From an uncultured Bacteroidota bacterium (GTDB lineage Bacteria > Bacteroidota > Bacteroidia > JABEUT01), in NCBI GenBank assembly GCA_903863935.1, contig CAIPDV010000026.1:25515-89514 (forward strand): 64,000 nucleotides of DNA, given 5' to 3'. This document shows, piece by piece, positions 38,337 through 47,198 of this stretch; the stretch's first letter is position 1, and every line of letters begins with the position of its first letter. The notes below the pieces were generated by a model, which was not told where the DNA came from, did not search any database, and saw only the letters and a program-made list of their open reading frames with translations. The position numbers and the translations under genes are program-made.

Positions 38337-39284
38337 ATGAAAGTAACAGTAATAGGCGCAGGTAACGTAGGAGCAACCTGTGCTAATGTAATTGCACAAA
38401 AAGACATCGTTAATAAAGTTGTGCTTCTCGACATTAAAGAAGGTGTTGCAGAAGGCAAGGCCCTTGATATCTGGGAAACCGCACCGGTGAATGAATACAG
38501 CACCCGTGTTGTAGGTTACACCAATGATTATACCCAAACAAAAAATTCAGAAGTGGTGGTTATCACTTCAGGCTTGCCACGCAAACCGGGCATGAGCCGC
38601 GACGATTTAATCGCTACCAATGCGGGTATTGTTCGTTCAGTTACTGAAAATGTAATTAAGTATTCTCCGGATGCCAAAATTATTGTGGTGTCAAATCCAT
38701 TGGATGTAATGACCTATTGCGCATACCTAACTGCGAAGGTTGATTCAAGCAAAGTATTTGGTATGGCCGGTGTGCTTGATACTGCACGTTACAGAGCTTT
38801 CATCGCTTCCGAATTAAATATTTCACCTAAGGATGTTCAGGCAATGTTGCTTGGTGGACACGGCGATACCATGGTTCCACTGCCGCGTTACACAACAGTT
38901 TCAGGTATTCCTGTAACCGAATTGATTCCTGCTGATAAGTTGAACTCTATTATTGACAGGGCTAAGAACGGAGGAGGAGAAATCGTAAATCTGTTAGGTA
39001 CCTCTGCATGGTATGCTCCGGGTGCTGCTGCTGCTCAAATGGTAGAATCTATCGTGAAGAATGAAAACCGCATATTCCCTTGCTGCGCATTGCTCAACGG
39101 TCAATATGGGTTAAAAGATATTTACCTAGGAGTTCCTGTGAAACTTGGTAAAAATGGTATTGAAGAGATCATCGAGTTAAAACTCAATGCTGCCGAAACA
39201 GAACTGCTGAATACGTCTGCGAAAGCCGTTCGTGGCGTTATGGATGTATTGGACAAGCAATTAGCTGCAACAGCTGCTAAGTAA
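38337..39284 (+). CDS. mdh: Malate dehydrogenase
   Basis: VTVIGAGNVGATCANVIAQKDI, TSGLPRKPGMSRDDLI, VSNPLDVMTY, LGGHGDTMVPLPRY. Confidence 0.97.
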   Translation: MKVTVIGAGNVGATCANVIAQKDIVNKVVLLDIKEGVAEGKALDIWETAPVNEYSTRVVGYTNDYTQTKNSEVVVITSGLPRKPGMSRDDLIATNAGIVRSVTENVIKYSPDAKIIVVSNPLDVMTYCAYLTAKVDSSKVFGMAGVLDTARYRAFIASELNISPKDVQAMLLGGHGDTMVPLPRYTTVSGIPVTELIPADKLNSIIDRAKNGGGEIVNLLGTSAWYAPGAAAAQMVESIVKNENRIFPCCALLNGQYGLKDIYLGVPVKLGKNGIEEIIELKLNAAETELLNTSAKAVRGVMDVLDKQLAATAAK

Positions 39285-39305
39285 GAAAAGCAAACCAGAC
39301 TAACT

Positions 39306-39341
39306 AAAAAAGCCACCACTTTAAAGTTAGTGGCTTTTTTA
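39306..39341 (+). terminator. Intrinsic terminator downstream of mdh
   Basis: AAAAAAGCCAC...GTGGCTTTTTT stem with T-run. Confidence 0.8.
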
Positions 39342-39375
39342 TTTAGTCCAAATGAACCTTTGGTGAATTCTGACT

Positions 39376-39786
39376 CTAGTTAAAGTGGAAGAAGAAGAAT
39401 ACAACCGCAGCCCATTCTCTTTTAACGCTGCCTGCATGGCCTATGGTACTATGGCTTGAATCTTCAACTTCGCCGCTCGAAGTAATGTATCCAATAGTAG
39501 AGTGGCTTGAGTTTTCGACTGTACCATCGCTGGTTACATATCCAACCGTGCTGTGGCTCGAGTTTTCTATTTCTCCGCTTGAAGTAATATAACCAATGGT
39601 TGAGTGGCTTGAATTTTCTATTTCTCCGCTGGAGGTAATATATCCGGCTGTTGAGTGGCTTGAGTTTTCAATAGTACCATCGGAATTAATATACCCCGTA
39701 GTGCTATGACTGCTGTTTTCAATACTTTGGGCTCCTGCAACGCAGGTAACAACCAATGCAATGGCTAATAATTGTAATTTTTTCAT
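39376..39786 (-). CDS. Secreted 17-residue repeat protein, 5-fold beta-flower-like
   Basis: Signal peptide then repeats of (I/V)ENSSHSTxGYITSSGE and C-terminal WAAVVFFFFHFN. Confidence 0.75.
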   Translation of the reverse strand: MKKLQLLAIALVVTCVAGAQSIENSSHSTTGYINSDGTIENSSHSTAGYITSSGEIENSSHSTIGYITSSGEIENSSHSTVGYVTSDGTVENSSHSTIGYITSSGEVEDSSHSTIGHAGSVKREWAAVVFFFFHFN

Positions 39787-39891
39787 GATTATTTTTGTTT
39801 GCTCAAAACTACAGTTTTTCCTTTACCAGAAAGTGGTTTGTGCATTTAATTTGGTAAACGGAAAGGCTAATAGTTTGAATTATGAAGCTCT

Positions 39892-39926
39892 CTTCATAAT
39901 ATCTTCATTTAGGAGGAATACGTTTG
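39892..39926 (+). promoter_or_regulatory. CTTCAT direct-repeat box plus TACGTTTG -7 box
   Basis: CTTCATAATATCTTCAT - 10 nt - TACGTTTG, same geometry as 40258-40292. Confidence 0.65.
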
Positions 39927-39960
39927 CACTACATTTTAACCATTAAACAAATAAAACAAA

Positions 39961-40176
39961 ATGAAAAAATTAAGTTTAGTACTCGCAGGTGTTCTTTTAG
40001 TAGGTGGAATTTCTTTCGCTCAAGATAAGACCGGAACAACCACAACCAAAACAACCACAACCAAAACCGACAAGAAAGCAGCTAAGACCGACAAGAAAGG
40101 TGACAAAACCACTACCAAGTCTAGCAAGTCTACAAAAAAGACTGAAACCAAGAAGTCAGATAAGGCTACTAAGTAA
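39961..40176 (+). CDS. Small secreted Lys/Thr-rich protein (copy 1)
   Basis: MKKLSLVLAGVLLVGGISFAQDK signal peptide then (K/T/D)-rich tail; 71 aa. Confidence 0.75.
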   Translation: MKKLSLVLAGVLLVGGISFAQDKTGTTTTKTTTTKTDKKAAKTDKKGDKTTTKSSKSTKKTETKKSDKATK

Positions 40177-40193
40177 TTGAAATTCTTTATTAT

Positions 40194-40227
40194 AAAAAGG
40201 CCCTGACTGTAAAAGTCAGGGCTTTTT
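40194..40227 (+). terminator. Intrinsic terminator
   Basis: aaaaaggccctgactgtaaaagtcagggctttttg. Confidence 0.75.
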
Positions 40228-40257
40228 GTGTTTAAATAATGTATCAAAACCGGTTTT

Positions 40258-40292
40258 CTTCATAACATCTTCATAAAGCAATACTAGTTTTG
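40258..40292 (+). promoter_or_regulatory. CTTCAT direct-repeat box plus TAGTTTTG -7 box
   Basis: CTTCATAACATCTTCAT - 10 nt - TAGTTTTG. Confidence 0.65.
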
Positions 40293-40327
40293 CATCAGTT
40301 TTTTAACCCTTAACAAAATAAAACAAA

Positions 40328-40543
40328 ATGAAAAAATTAAGTTTAGTACTCGCAGGCGTTCTTTTAGCAGGTGGAATTTCTTTCGCTCAAGACAAGACCA
40401 CAACCAAGACCGACAAGACCTCCACAACCACCAAGACCGACAAGAAAGGTGACAAGACTACAACTAAGTCAACCAAGTCGACTAAGGCTACAAAGTCAAC
40501 CAAGAAAACTGGTGCAAAGAAAGCGGACAAAGCTACCAAGTAA
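40328..40543 (+). CDS. Small secreted Lys/Thr-rich protein (copy 2)
   Basis: 71 aa paralog, near-identical signal peptide MKKLSLVLAGVLLAGGISFAQDK. Confidence 0.75.
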   Translation: MKKLSLVLAGVLLAGGISFAQDKTTTKTDKTSTTTKTDKKGDKTTTKSTKSTKATKSTKKTGAKKADKATK

Positions 40544-40563
40544 TTGGTATTCTTCTCTATTCG

Positions 40564-40595
40564 AAAGCTCTGGCCTAAAAGTCAGGGCTTTTGTG
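40564..40595 (+). terminator. Intrinsic terminator (diverged copy)
   Basis: AAAGCTCTGGC ctaaaa GTCAGGGCTTTTG. Confidence 0.6.
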
Positions 40596-40597
40596 TT

Positions 40598-41806
40598 TTA
40601 TAGTTTAAAGAATCCTTTATCATATGCCTTGCAATAGGCGGAATAATAGGCATCGATAGTTTTTGAGTAGCTAAAAGCTACATCCAGCAGGCTTTTCTTA
40701 ATATTCTGACTATTCTTTGCGAAGTAAATGAACTCGTCTGCGATAGCTGACCCTTCTCTGCCACAAGTTCTAAGGGTGTCCCAGGCTGATATAGAGGCCA
40801 TATCCTCCAGCATATTTCTGAATTTTTTTACATTGCCCCTAAACAAGGTATAGTCAATACGATCGGCACTGGGCTGCAATTCCTTCAAAACAAAATCTTT
40901 TTTGCCTATCCGGATATCAGCAAGTAATGCAGGTGGGGCAGAAAGTATGCGCCTTTGAACTTCAACAAGCCTTGTTGCTTCATCCTTCCATTCAGGCTGT
41001 TTGGCAGGCACATAGTTAGCCGCACAGGATGGAGCTGTTTCTTTCAGATCAAGCAAAAAGGCTCCATTGGGTGTACCCCTGCCTTCAACAAGAATTATAT
41101 AACGTTCCATCCCTAGGCTTGAGGTGCCGGCAATGCGAAAAGCTACATCATGCACCTTGTAAAAATCCGGATCGTTTTTTTGTTTAGCCCATTTCTTAAT
41201 TTGATCCGTTACTTCTTCTTTTTTTGAATCACCAATTGGTAAAGTATGGGTCTTTTCTAACAGTATCTTGTATTTCCCATTTTTATAACGAACCCTCATT
41301 TTTAAAAAGTCCTTTCTTTTTCGTTCACTGATCTTCTTCAGAAAATGTTTTATTACACCTCTTGCAGTTTGCTTTTCGAGTGTTCTGATATATCCATCGC
41401 CAAGGGTTTCAAAATAGGTATCAATATAAAGATTACAAAGAGAGCGGGTTTCACCAATACTTAGTTCAAGACTTGATGAAGAAATTATAACACTAAGGAT
41501 TAATCTGTAAACATCTAATAAACAAGGAGCAAGCAGACATTCATCAAAGTCATTTATATTGAAATAAGCAATCCGGTTATTGGCTTTGTAGCTTCCCAGG
41601 TTTTCAAGGTGCATATCACCGCATATCCAGGCGTAAGGTGAATTGAGGAGAAAGGAACCCTTGGGAATATCCTGATAAAACAAATGTGTTGTAGCTCTCA
41701 TGAACCTGAATTTGTCATCACGCATCGCTTTATACTTAATTCTAAGCGTTTCAGGATAACGGCCCTTATTGAAAGTTTTTATGATTTCATTTGAATCTTT
41801 TTGCAT
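40598..41806 (-). CDS. DUF2252 family protein
   Basis: FYQDIPKGSFLLNSPYAWICGDMHLENLGSYKANNRIAYFNINDFDECLLAPCLLDVYRL; FSYSKTIDAYYSAYCKAYDKG. Confidence 0.85.
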   Translation of the reverse strand: MQKDSNEIIKTFNKGRYPETLRIKYKAMRDDKFRFMRATTHLFYQDIPKGSFLLNSPYAWICGDMHLENLGSYKANNRIAYFNINDFDECLLAPCLLDVYRLILSVIISSSSLELSIGETRSLCNLYIDTYFETLGDGYIRTLEKQTARGVIKHFLKKISERKRKDFLKMRVRYKNGKYKILLEKTHTLPIGDSKKEEVTDQIKKWAKQKNDPDFYKVHDVAFRIAGTSSLGMERYIILVEGRGTPNGAFLLDLKETAPSCAANYVPAKQPEWKDEATRLVEVQRRILSAPPALLADIRIGKKDFVLKELQPSADRIDYTLFRGNVKKFRNMLEDMASISAWDTLRTCGREGSAIADEFIYFAKNSQNIKKSLLDVAFSYSKTIDAYYSAYCKAYDKGFFKL

Positions 41807-41958
41807 AATGAAAGATTTATGGAAGCCTGAATAATTGACTCTGCGGTATTATTTGTTTGGTGTATATTTAGTTTCTGCGAATGTAGGAAAATCCAATCTA
41901 TTAATGACTGGAACTAAATTCGTGGAAATTGAGTATTTTTGGTGCAGTTTTAATAAAA

Positions 41959-42630
41959 ATGGGACAAATTTATGCCGGTATTCCAAAGGATTTGGTGCTG
42001 GAAATATTGAAAACAGGGAAAATAAAGCACTTTGTCGAAACAGGTACCAATGTAGGTAATACTGCTATTTGGGCGGGGCAATACTTTGAACAGGTCTATA
42101 CTATTGAAATTATGGAAGAGTACAGCAAACAGGCCTCTCTACGCCCTGATTGCCCTAAAAACATAAAATTTTGTGTTGGAAGCAGTACCGATGTTTTGCC
42201 AACGATTGTAAAAGAGGTTGATGATAATGCTTTATTCTGGCTCGATGGACATTATAGTGGACAAGGAACAGGCGGTTCAGACAATGAGTGCCCGGTAATG
42301 GATGAAATCCGGATTGCGGCCGCTTGCAAAAATGCAATTATTTTGATAGACGACGCCCGCTGTTTTTATGGTCCCCCACCTTCGCCTCATAAACCTGAAC
42401 AATGGCCTGGTATAGCCGAAATATTCATTCAGCTTAATAAGTATTTCCCCGGGCATTATTCTACCATAGTTGATGACGTGATATTTTGCGTTCCTTCGAA
42501 TTATAAAAATACATTGGACACCGATTGGCTCAAACATTTTAATGAAAGGTTCCTCAGTAAAGATTCAGCTCCACAACCAGACGGCAAATCCTTTATAAAT
42601 AAAATAAAATCGGCCTTTTCAAATACCTAA
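41959..42630 (+). CDS. Class I SAM methyltransferase-like protein at start of polysaccharide locus
   Basis: HFVETGTNVGNTAIWAGQYFEQVYTIE...ALFWLDGHYSGQGT; start at MGQIYAGIP. Confidence 0.6.
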   Translation: MGQIYAGIPKDLVLEILKTGKIKHFVETGTNVGNTAIWAGQYFEQVYTIEIMEEYSKQASLRPDCPKNIKFCVGSSTDVLPTIVKEVDDNALFWLDGHYSGQGTGGSDNECPVMDEIRIAAACKNAIILIDDARCFYGPPPSPHKPEQWPGIAEIFIQLNKYFPGHYSTIVDDVIFCVPSNYKNTLDTDWLKHFNERFLSKDSAPQPDGKSFINKIKSAFSNT

Positions 42631-42675
42631 CGGTATTTAAAATTAATTATCTACTAAAAAGAATTATTCATACAA

Positions 42676-43515
42676 GTGATTAACCAGACAATAATTGAAC
42701 CGGGAGGCAAAAAAAGAAATTATTGGAAGGATCTATGGAAATTCCGCGGCTTATTTTACTATTTGGCTTGGCGGGATGTGTTGGTGCGTTATAAACAGGC
42801 AGTAATAGGAATTGCCTGGAGTGTTATTAAGCCTTTACTCACTATAATCATTTTTGTTGTTATCGGGAAACTTCTTCATACAGTTGTTCCGTCGGGTGTG
42901 CCAAGAGCTATTTTTGTTTGTACTGCAATACTTCCATGGAATTTTTTTTCAACCGCTTTTAGTGAATCAAGCAGCTCGTTACTGGCCAACTCTAATTTAC
43001 TTACCAAAGTTTATTTTCCACGGTTAATTGTTCCGGCAAGTACTATAATTGTATCTCTTATTGACTTTGTTACATCCGTTGGCCTATTGTTTCTGTTCAT
43101 GATTTATTACCGTTATGTTCCCGGATGGAGTTTGGCATTACTTCCTCTCTTTCTCATACAGGCTACCATGATTGCAATGGGAGCAGGGATTTTTATAGCT
43201 GCTTTAAATGTAAAGTATCGCGACTTTAAATTTATTGTGCCGTTCATTGTTCAGTTCGGATTGTACATTTCACCGGTTGCATTTTCAAGCGATTATGTAT
43301 ATCATAGTGACAAAATTCCCGGAATAATAAAATTTATTTACTCGCTAAACCCGATGGTTGGTGTAATTGATGGCTTCAGATGGTGTGTTCTAGGTGGAGG
43401 AATAAACTTATATATGCCCGGGTTTCTTATTTCTATTGGGATCAGTATAATGCTTGTGGTTTTAGGTGTTTGGTATTTCCGGAGGACTGAACGTTCATTT
43501 GCAGATGTGATATAA
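42676..43515 (+). CDS. Polysaccharide ABC-2 type exporter permease (Wzm-like)
   Basis: FRGLFYYLAWRDVLVRYKQAVIGIAWSVIKPLLTIIIF; multiple TM segments; overlaps the ATPase gene by one base. Confidence 0.93.
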   Translation: MINQTIIEPGGKKRNYWKDLWKFRGLFYYLAWRDVLVRYKQAVIGIAWSVIKPLLTIIIFVVIGKLLHTVVPSGVPRAIFVCTAILPWNFFSTAFSESSSSLLANSNLLTKVYFPRLIVPASTIIVSLIDFVTSVGLLFLFMIYYRYVPGWSLALLPLFLIQATMIAMGAGIFIAALNVKYRDFKFIVPFIVQFGLYISPVAFSSDYVYHSDKIPGIIKFIYSLNPMVGVIDGFRWCVLGGGINLYMPGFLISIGISIMLVVLGVWYFRRTERSFADVI

Positions 43516-44759
43516 TGGAACCTGTATTAAAAATAGAAAATCTAAGCAAAAAGTATATCCTTAATCATCAGGCACAGGAAAGGTATGTAGCCCTGCGAGA
43601 TGTGATAACTAATAAAGCCAAATCTGTATTAGGAAGCAAGAAAGAAAAGGTCCCGAAATATTCGGAGGAATTCTGGGCGCTAAAAGATGTTGCTTTTGAG
43701 GTAAATCAAGGTGACCGAGTTGGAATCATAGGAAGAAATGGAGCCGGAAAATCGACATTGCTTAAAATAATCAGCCAGATAACTGAACCAACAACCGGCA
43801 AAATAACGATTAATGGCAGGGTCGCAAGTCTTTTGGAAGTAGGTACAGGCTTTCACCCGGAGTTAACAGGCAGGGAAAATATTTTTCTGAATGGCTCAAT
43901 AATGGGAATGAGTAAAAAAGAAATCCAAAGCAAGTTTGATGAGATTGTTGCTTTTTCTGAAGTTGAAAAATTCTTGGACACACCGGTGAAGCGTTATAGC
44001 AGCGGTATGTATGTGAGACTTGCATTCTCAGTAGCAGCACATCTTGAACCCGATATCCTCATTGTAGATGAAGTTTTGGCAGTAGGTGATGTTGCATTCC
44101 AGAAAAAGTGCCTTGGTAAAATGGAAGAAGTGTCGGGACATGGCAGAACAATTTTGTTTGTAAGCCATAATATGCAAGCCATTCAGAAAATATGCACCAA
44201 GTCTGTGTTGCTCAAATATGGTAAGATAATTGCAATTGGTGACACAGATTCAGTGATTGAAGAATACCTGAATACAAATACAAATAACCAATCCGTTTAC
44301 GAAATTGAATCTCTGGAAAACGAAAGTACTATGCCAGGCTTCATTACCCGTGTTCAATTTGAAGATTTGAATGGAACTCCTGTAAATGAAATACCTATAG
44401 GCAGGGCTTGGCAGGCAAGAATAACGTTGAAGTTAAATAGAAAGGTAGAACACTTCATTACCGGACTGGGGTTAGTTACCCAATTTGAATTGCCGGTTTG
44501 TACGTCGTGGACTACCCCAAAGGACCTTGAAGCTGGAGAATACGAAGTTTTGTTTACGAATGAGGATATTATGGTTACCCGCGGAATTTATAACATTGTA
44601 ATTGGTTTATCCGAAAACAAAGTGGCATTTCAGTATCTTGATAAAGGAATATCATTGCACATTTCTGACGTGAGTGATTTAGTGAAAGAAGAGCGTATCG
44701 TAAATACAGAAAGTGGTTTGCTGATAAATCAAATGAAGGCTAAAATAATCAGAAAATAA
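43515..44759 (+). CDS. Polysaccharide ABC exporter ATPase (Wzt-like) with C-terminal carbohydrate-binding-type domain
   Basis: GIIGRNGAGKSTLLKIIS, YSSGMYVRLAFSVAAHLEPDILIVDEVLAVGD; about 150 aa C-terminal extension. Confidence 0.93.
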   Translation: MEPVLKIENLSKKYILNHQAQERYVALRDVITNKAKSVLGSKKEKVPKYSEEFWALKDVAFEVNQGDRVGIIGRNGAGKSTLLKIISQITEPTTGKITINGRVASLLEVGTGFHPELTGRENIFLNGSIMGMSKKEIQSKFDEIVAFSEVEKFLDTPVKRYSSGMYVRLAFSVAAHLEPDILIVDEVLAVGDVAFQKKCLGKMEEVSGHGRTILFVSHNMQAIQKICTKSVLLKYGKIIAIGDTDSVIEEYLNTNTNNQSVYEIESLENESTMPGFITRVQFEDLNGTPVNEIPIGRAWQARITLKLNRKVEHFITGLGLVTQFELPVCTSWTTPKDLEAGEYEVLFTNEDIMVTRGIYNIVIGLSENKVAFQYLDKGISLHISDVSDLVKEERIVNTESGLLINQMKAKIIRK

Positions 44760-44768
44760 TTCGATTCT

Positions 44769-45416
44769 ATGAAATTACATTTGGGTTGCGGACAGCGATA
44801 TTTGGAAGGATATGTTAATATTGATTACCCTCTTAGCGAGCACAGCGTGCAACAAAAAAGTGTTGCGGACAGGTTTGACGATTTAAAAGAATTAAGTTTT
44901 GAAAAAGGCTCCATTGAAGAGGTTCGGTTGCACCATGTGTTTGAACATTTTTCAAGAACTACCGCCTGTGCATTTCTTGCCGGATGGAATTCCTGGCTCG
45001 CGGAAGGCGGGAGTATTCGTATAGAGGTCCCTGATTTTGAAAAGACAAGTAAAGTTGCATTAAGCAAATGGAGCAGCCTTAAAGAAAAATCAGTTGCAAT
45101 CAGGCATATTTTTGGCTCCCAGGAGGCGCACTGGGCAGTACATTATCAGGGATATACTTCTTTATTGCTTTCATCGTTCGTTGAATTGTATGGTTATAAA
45201 ACCGCTTCTATAAAAAAAATAGCATACCTGGGAACGTACAATATTGAGCTATTTGCCAAGAAAGTAAGTTCTATTAGTAAGGAAGAATCAGATAAAATAA
45301 CAGCAGCTTATTTAAAGAATTTTCTTTTAGATTCTTCACCCAGCGAAATGCTGATGCTTGATACATGGATAAACGAATACCGATTGCAAGTATGTAAAAC
45401 CTTTGCCTCTGAATGA
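44769..45416 (+). CDS. Predicted SAM-dependent methyltransferase
   Basis: MKLHLGCGQRYLEGYVNIDYP...HVFEHFSR...EGGSIRIEVPDFE. Confidence 0.7.
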   Translation: MKLHLGCGQRYLEGYVNIDYPLSEHSVQQKSVADRFDDLKELSFEKGSIEEVRLHHVFEHFSRTTACAFLAGWNSWLAEGGSIRIEVPDFEKTSKVALSKWSSLKEKSVAIRHIFGSQEAHWAVHYQGYTSLLLSSFVELYGYKTASIKKIAYLGTYNIELFAKKVSSISKEESDKITAAYLKNFLLDSSPSEMLMLDTWINEYRLQVCKTFASE

Positions 45417-46228
45417 GTACTGTTAGTGTCATTATTCCGACCTGGAATCGTGCAGGAACATTAAAAAGAGCAATTCTGAGTGTATTGAATCAAACTTACC
45501 CTGTTACTGAAATTTTAGTATGTGATGATGGTTCTACTGATAATTCAAAGCAAACAGTTTTAGAAATAAATGATACCAGAATAAAATGGATTGAAGGTAC
45601 ACATGCCGGAATGCCTTCTATTCCAAGAAACAGAGGGATTGCGTCAAGTGTGGGAGAATGGCTGGGATTTCTGGATAGCGATGATGAATGGCTGCCGACT
45701 AAAATTGGAAAGCAAATTTCTGCTGCTGAAAAGTTGAAAACAGATGCCGTTTGCAGCAATGCATTTCGGATAATTCCCGGAAATGAATCGGGCAAACCCT
45801 ATTTGAACTATCAAGGGCAAAGCCTATCGTTTAAGGAATTAATAAAATGTAATTATATCATCTGTAGTTCTGTAATGTTTAAACGGAGCCTGTTAAATAC
45901 TGTTGTTGGCTTCCCTGAATCGATTGAATTTAAAGCAATTGAAGACTACACATTGTGGCTTCGTGTGGCAACTCAAACCTCTTTTGCATATCTGGAAGAA
46001 CCGTTAGTGAATTATTTTGATGATCCTAAACAGAGTATTCGGTCCGGAGGTATGACAGAGGCACAGCAGCGGAAAATTATTTTAAATAATTTGTTAGTTT
46101 GGACGGGAAAAAATGAATTAAAAGTAGATAACAACTACTTTAAACTTGCGAGAATCGAATATTATAAATCGGTAAAATTAACCAGCCAAAATATTTTTAC
46201 TTATTTAATTGAACGATTTAAAAATTGA
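45413..46228 (+). CDS. GT2 family glycosyltransferase
   Basis: VSVIIPTWNRAGTLKRAILSVLNQTYPVTEILVCDDGSTDNS...GFLDSDDEW. Confidence 0.93.
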   Translation: MSTVSVIIPTWNRAGTLKRAILSVLNQTYPVTEILVCDDGSTDNSKQTVLEINDTRIKWIEGTHAGMPSIPRNRGIASSVGEWLGFLDSDDEWLPTKIGKQISAAEKLKTDAVCSNAFRIIPGNESGKPYLNYQGQSLSFKELIKCNYIICSSVMFKRSLLNTVVGFPESIEFKAIEDYTLWLRVATQTSFAYLEEPLVNYFDDPKQSIRSGGMTEAQQRKIILNNLLVWTGKNELKVDNNYFKLARIEYYKSVKLTSQNIFTYLIERFKN

Positions 46229-46279
46229 GTACAAGGAATGACAGGGAAAATTTGCTAAATGGTATCGAATGGAACATTG

Positions 46280-46287
46280 TATCTTTG
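46280..46287 (+). promoter_or_regulatory. Candidate internal -7 box TATCTTTG
   Basis: TAnnTTTG in a rare intergenic gap inside the glycan cluster. Confidence 0.4.
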
Positions 46288-46324
46288 ATATAGGACATTC
46301 TTAAATTATCAACTATTTCGGCGC

Positions 46325-47149
46325 ATGAGTTTAATTCAGAACGTGAATAATTTGTTTTTACCTAAAGATAGAATAGTCTTATTTTATAAAAAAAAGGTTG
46401 AAAAGTTGGACTGCATTAATATGCCTGTCGGTAAATTGAATGATGAATTACTATTTGTTACCATATCCTATAATAACGCCAATGTTATTAAGCATCAGAT
46501 AAGATTAATTAAAAAAAATATCACAGATAAGCATTTTCATATTGTTGTCGATAATTCCACTAATAAAGAAATAAGAGATCAAATTAAGAAACATTGTATG
46601 GAGGGAAATGTGGCATATGTTTCTCTTCACGAAAACCCATTTTCAACAGGAAGTGCGTCTCATGCAGTTGTTTTAAATTGGGCATTCAGGCAATTGGTAT
46701 TAAGGTACACTCCAAAAATCGTTGGTTTTATTGACCATGATATATACCCTGTAAAACCGCATCGTATTGGGCAAATTTTAAGCAACCAGCCATTTTACGG
46801 CCTCTTACAGGAAAGAGAGGATTATTGGTATTTATGGCCTGGCTTTTGTTTTTTCACGAAGAAAATTTACATGAATAGTTCAATGGATTTTATGCCCCGC
46901 ACATCGAATGGAATTGGGTATGACACGGGGGGAGCCCTTTATAATTCAATATATCATTCCTTCGAGAAAAGCACATTGAAATTTCCGGCACAAACATATG
47001 AGAACATAAGAGAAGGTGAGGTTTTTCAGTCCGACAAAATGGAAGTAATAGATAACTGGGTTCATAGCTTTAATGGGTCCTATTGGATGGAGGTGAAGGA
47101 TAAAGAGGAAATTCTCGATAAAGTACTGAATGATTATTACAACAGTTAG
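46325..47149 (+). CDS. Putative glycosyltransferase (GT2-like fold)
   Basis: LLFVTISYNNANVIKHQI...HIVVDNSTN...VGFIDHDIYPVKP. Confidence 0.55.
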   Translation: MSLIQNVNNLFLPKDRIVLFYKKKVEKLDCINMPVGKLNDELLFVTISYNNANVIKHQIRLIKKNITDKHFHIVVDNSTNKEIRDQIKKHCMEGNVAYVSLHENPFSTGSASHAVVLNWAFRQLVLRYTPKIVGFIDHDIYPVKPHRIGQILSNQPFYGLLQEREDYWYLWPGFCFFTKKIYMNSSMDFMPRTSNGIGYDTGGALYNSIYHSFEKSTLKFPAQTYENIREGEVFQSDKMEVIDNWVHSFNGSYWMEVKDKEEILDKVLNDYYNS

Positions 47150-47198
47150 TTATGGCGGAAGAAGTAATTCCAGTTGGAGATAATTTGATAACATTAAA

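Noticed and set aside
39376-39786. 51-bp tandem repeats as CRISPR or satellite
   Set aside because: In-frame translated repeats of a signal-peptide protein.
40020-40247. 75 aa minus-strand hydrophobic ORF (VVVLVVVVPVLS) as a toxin peptide
   Set aside because: Antisense artefact of the Lys/Thr-rich coding sequence.
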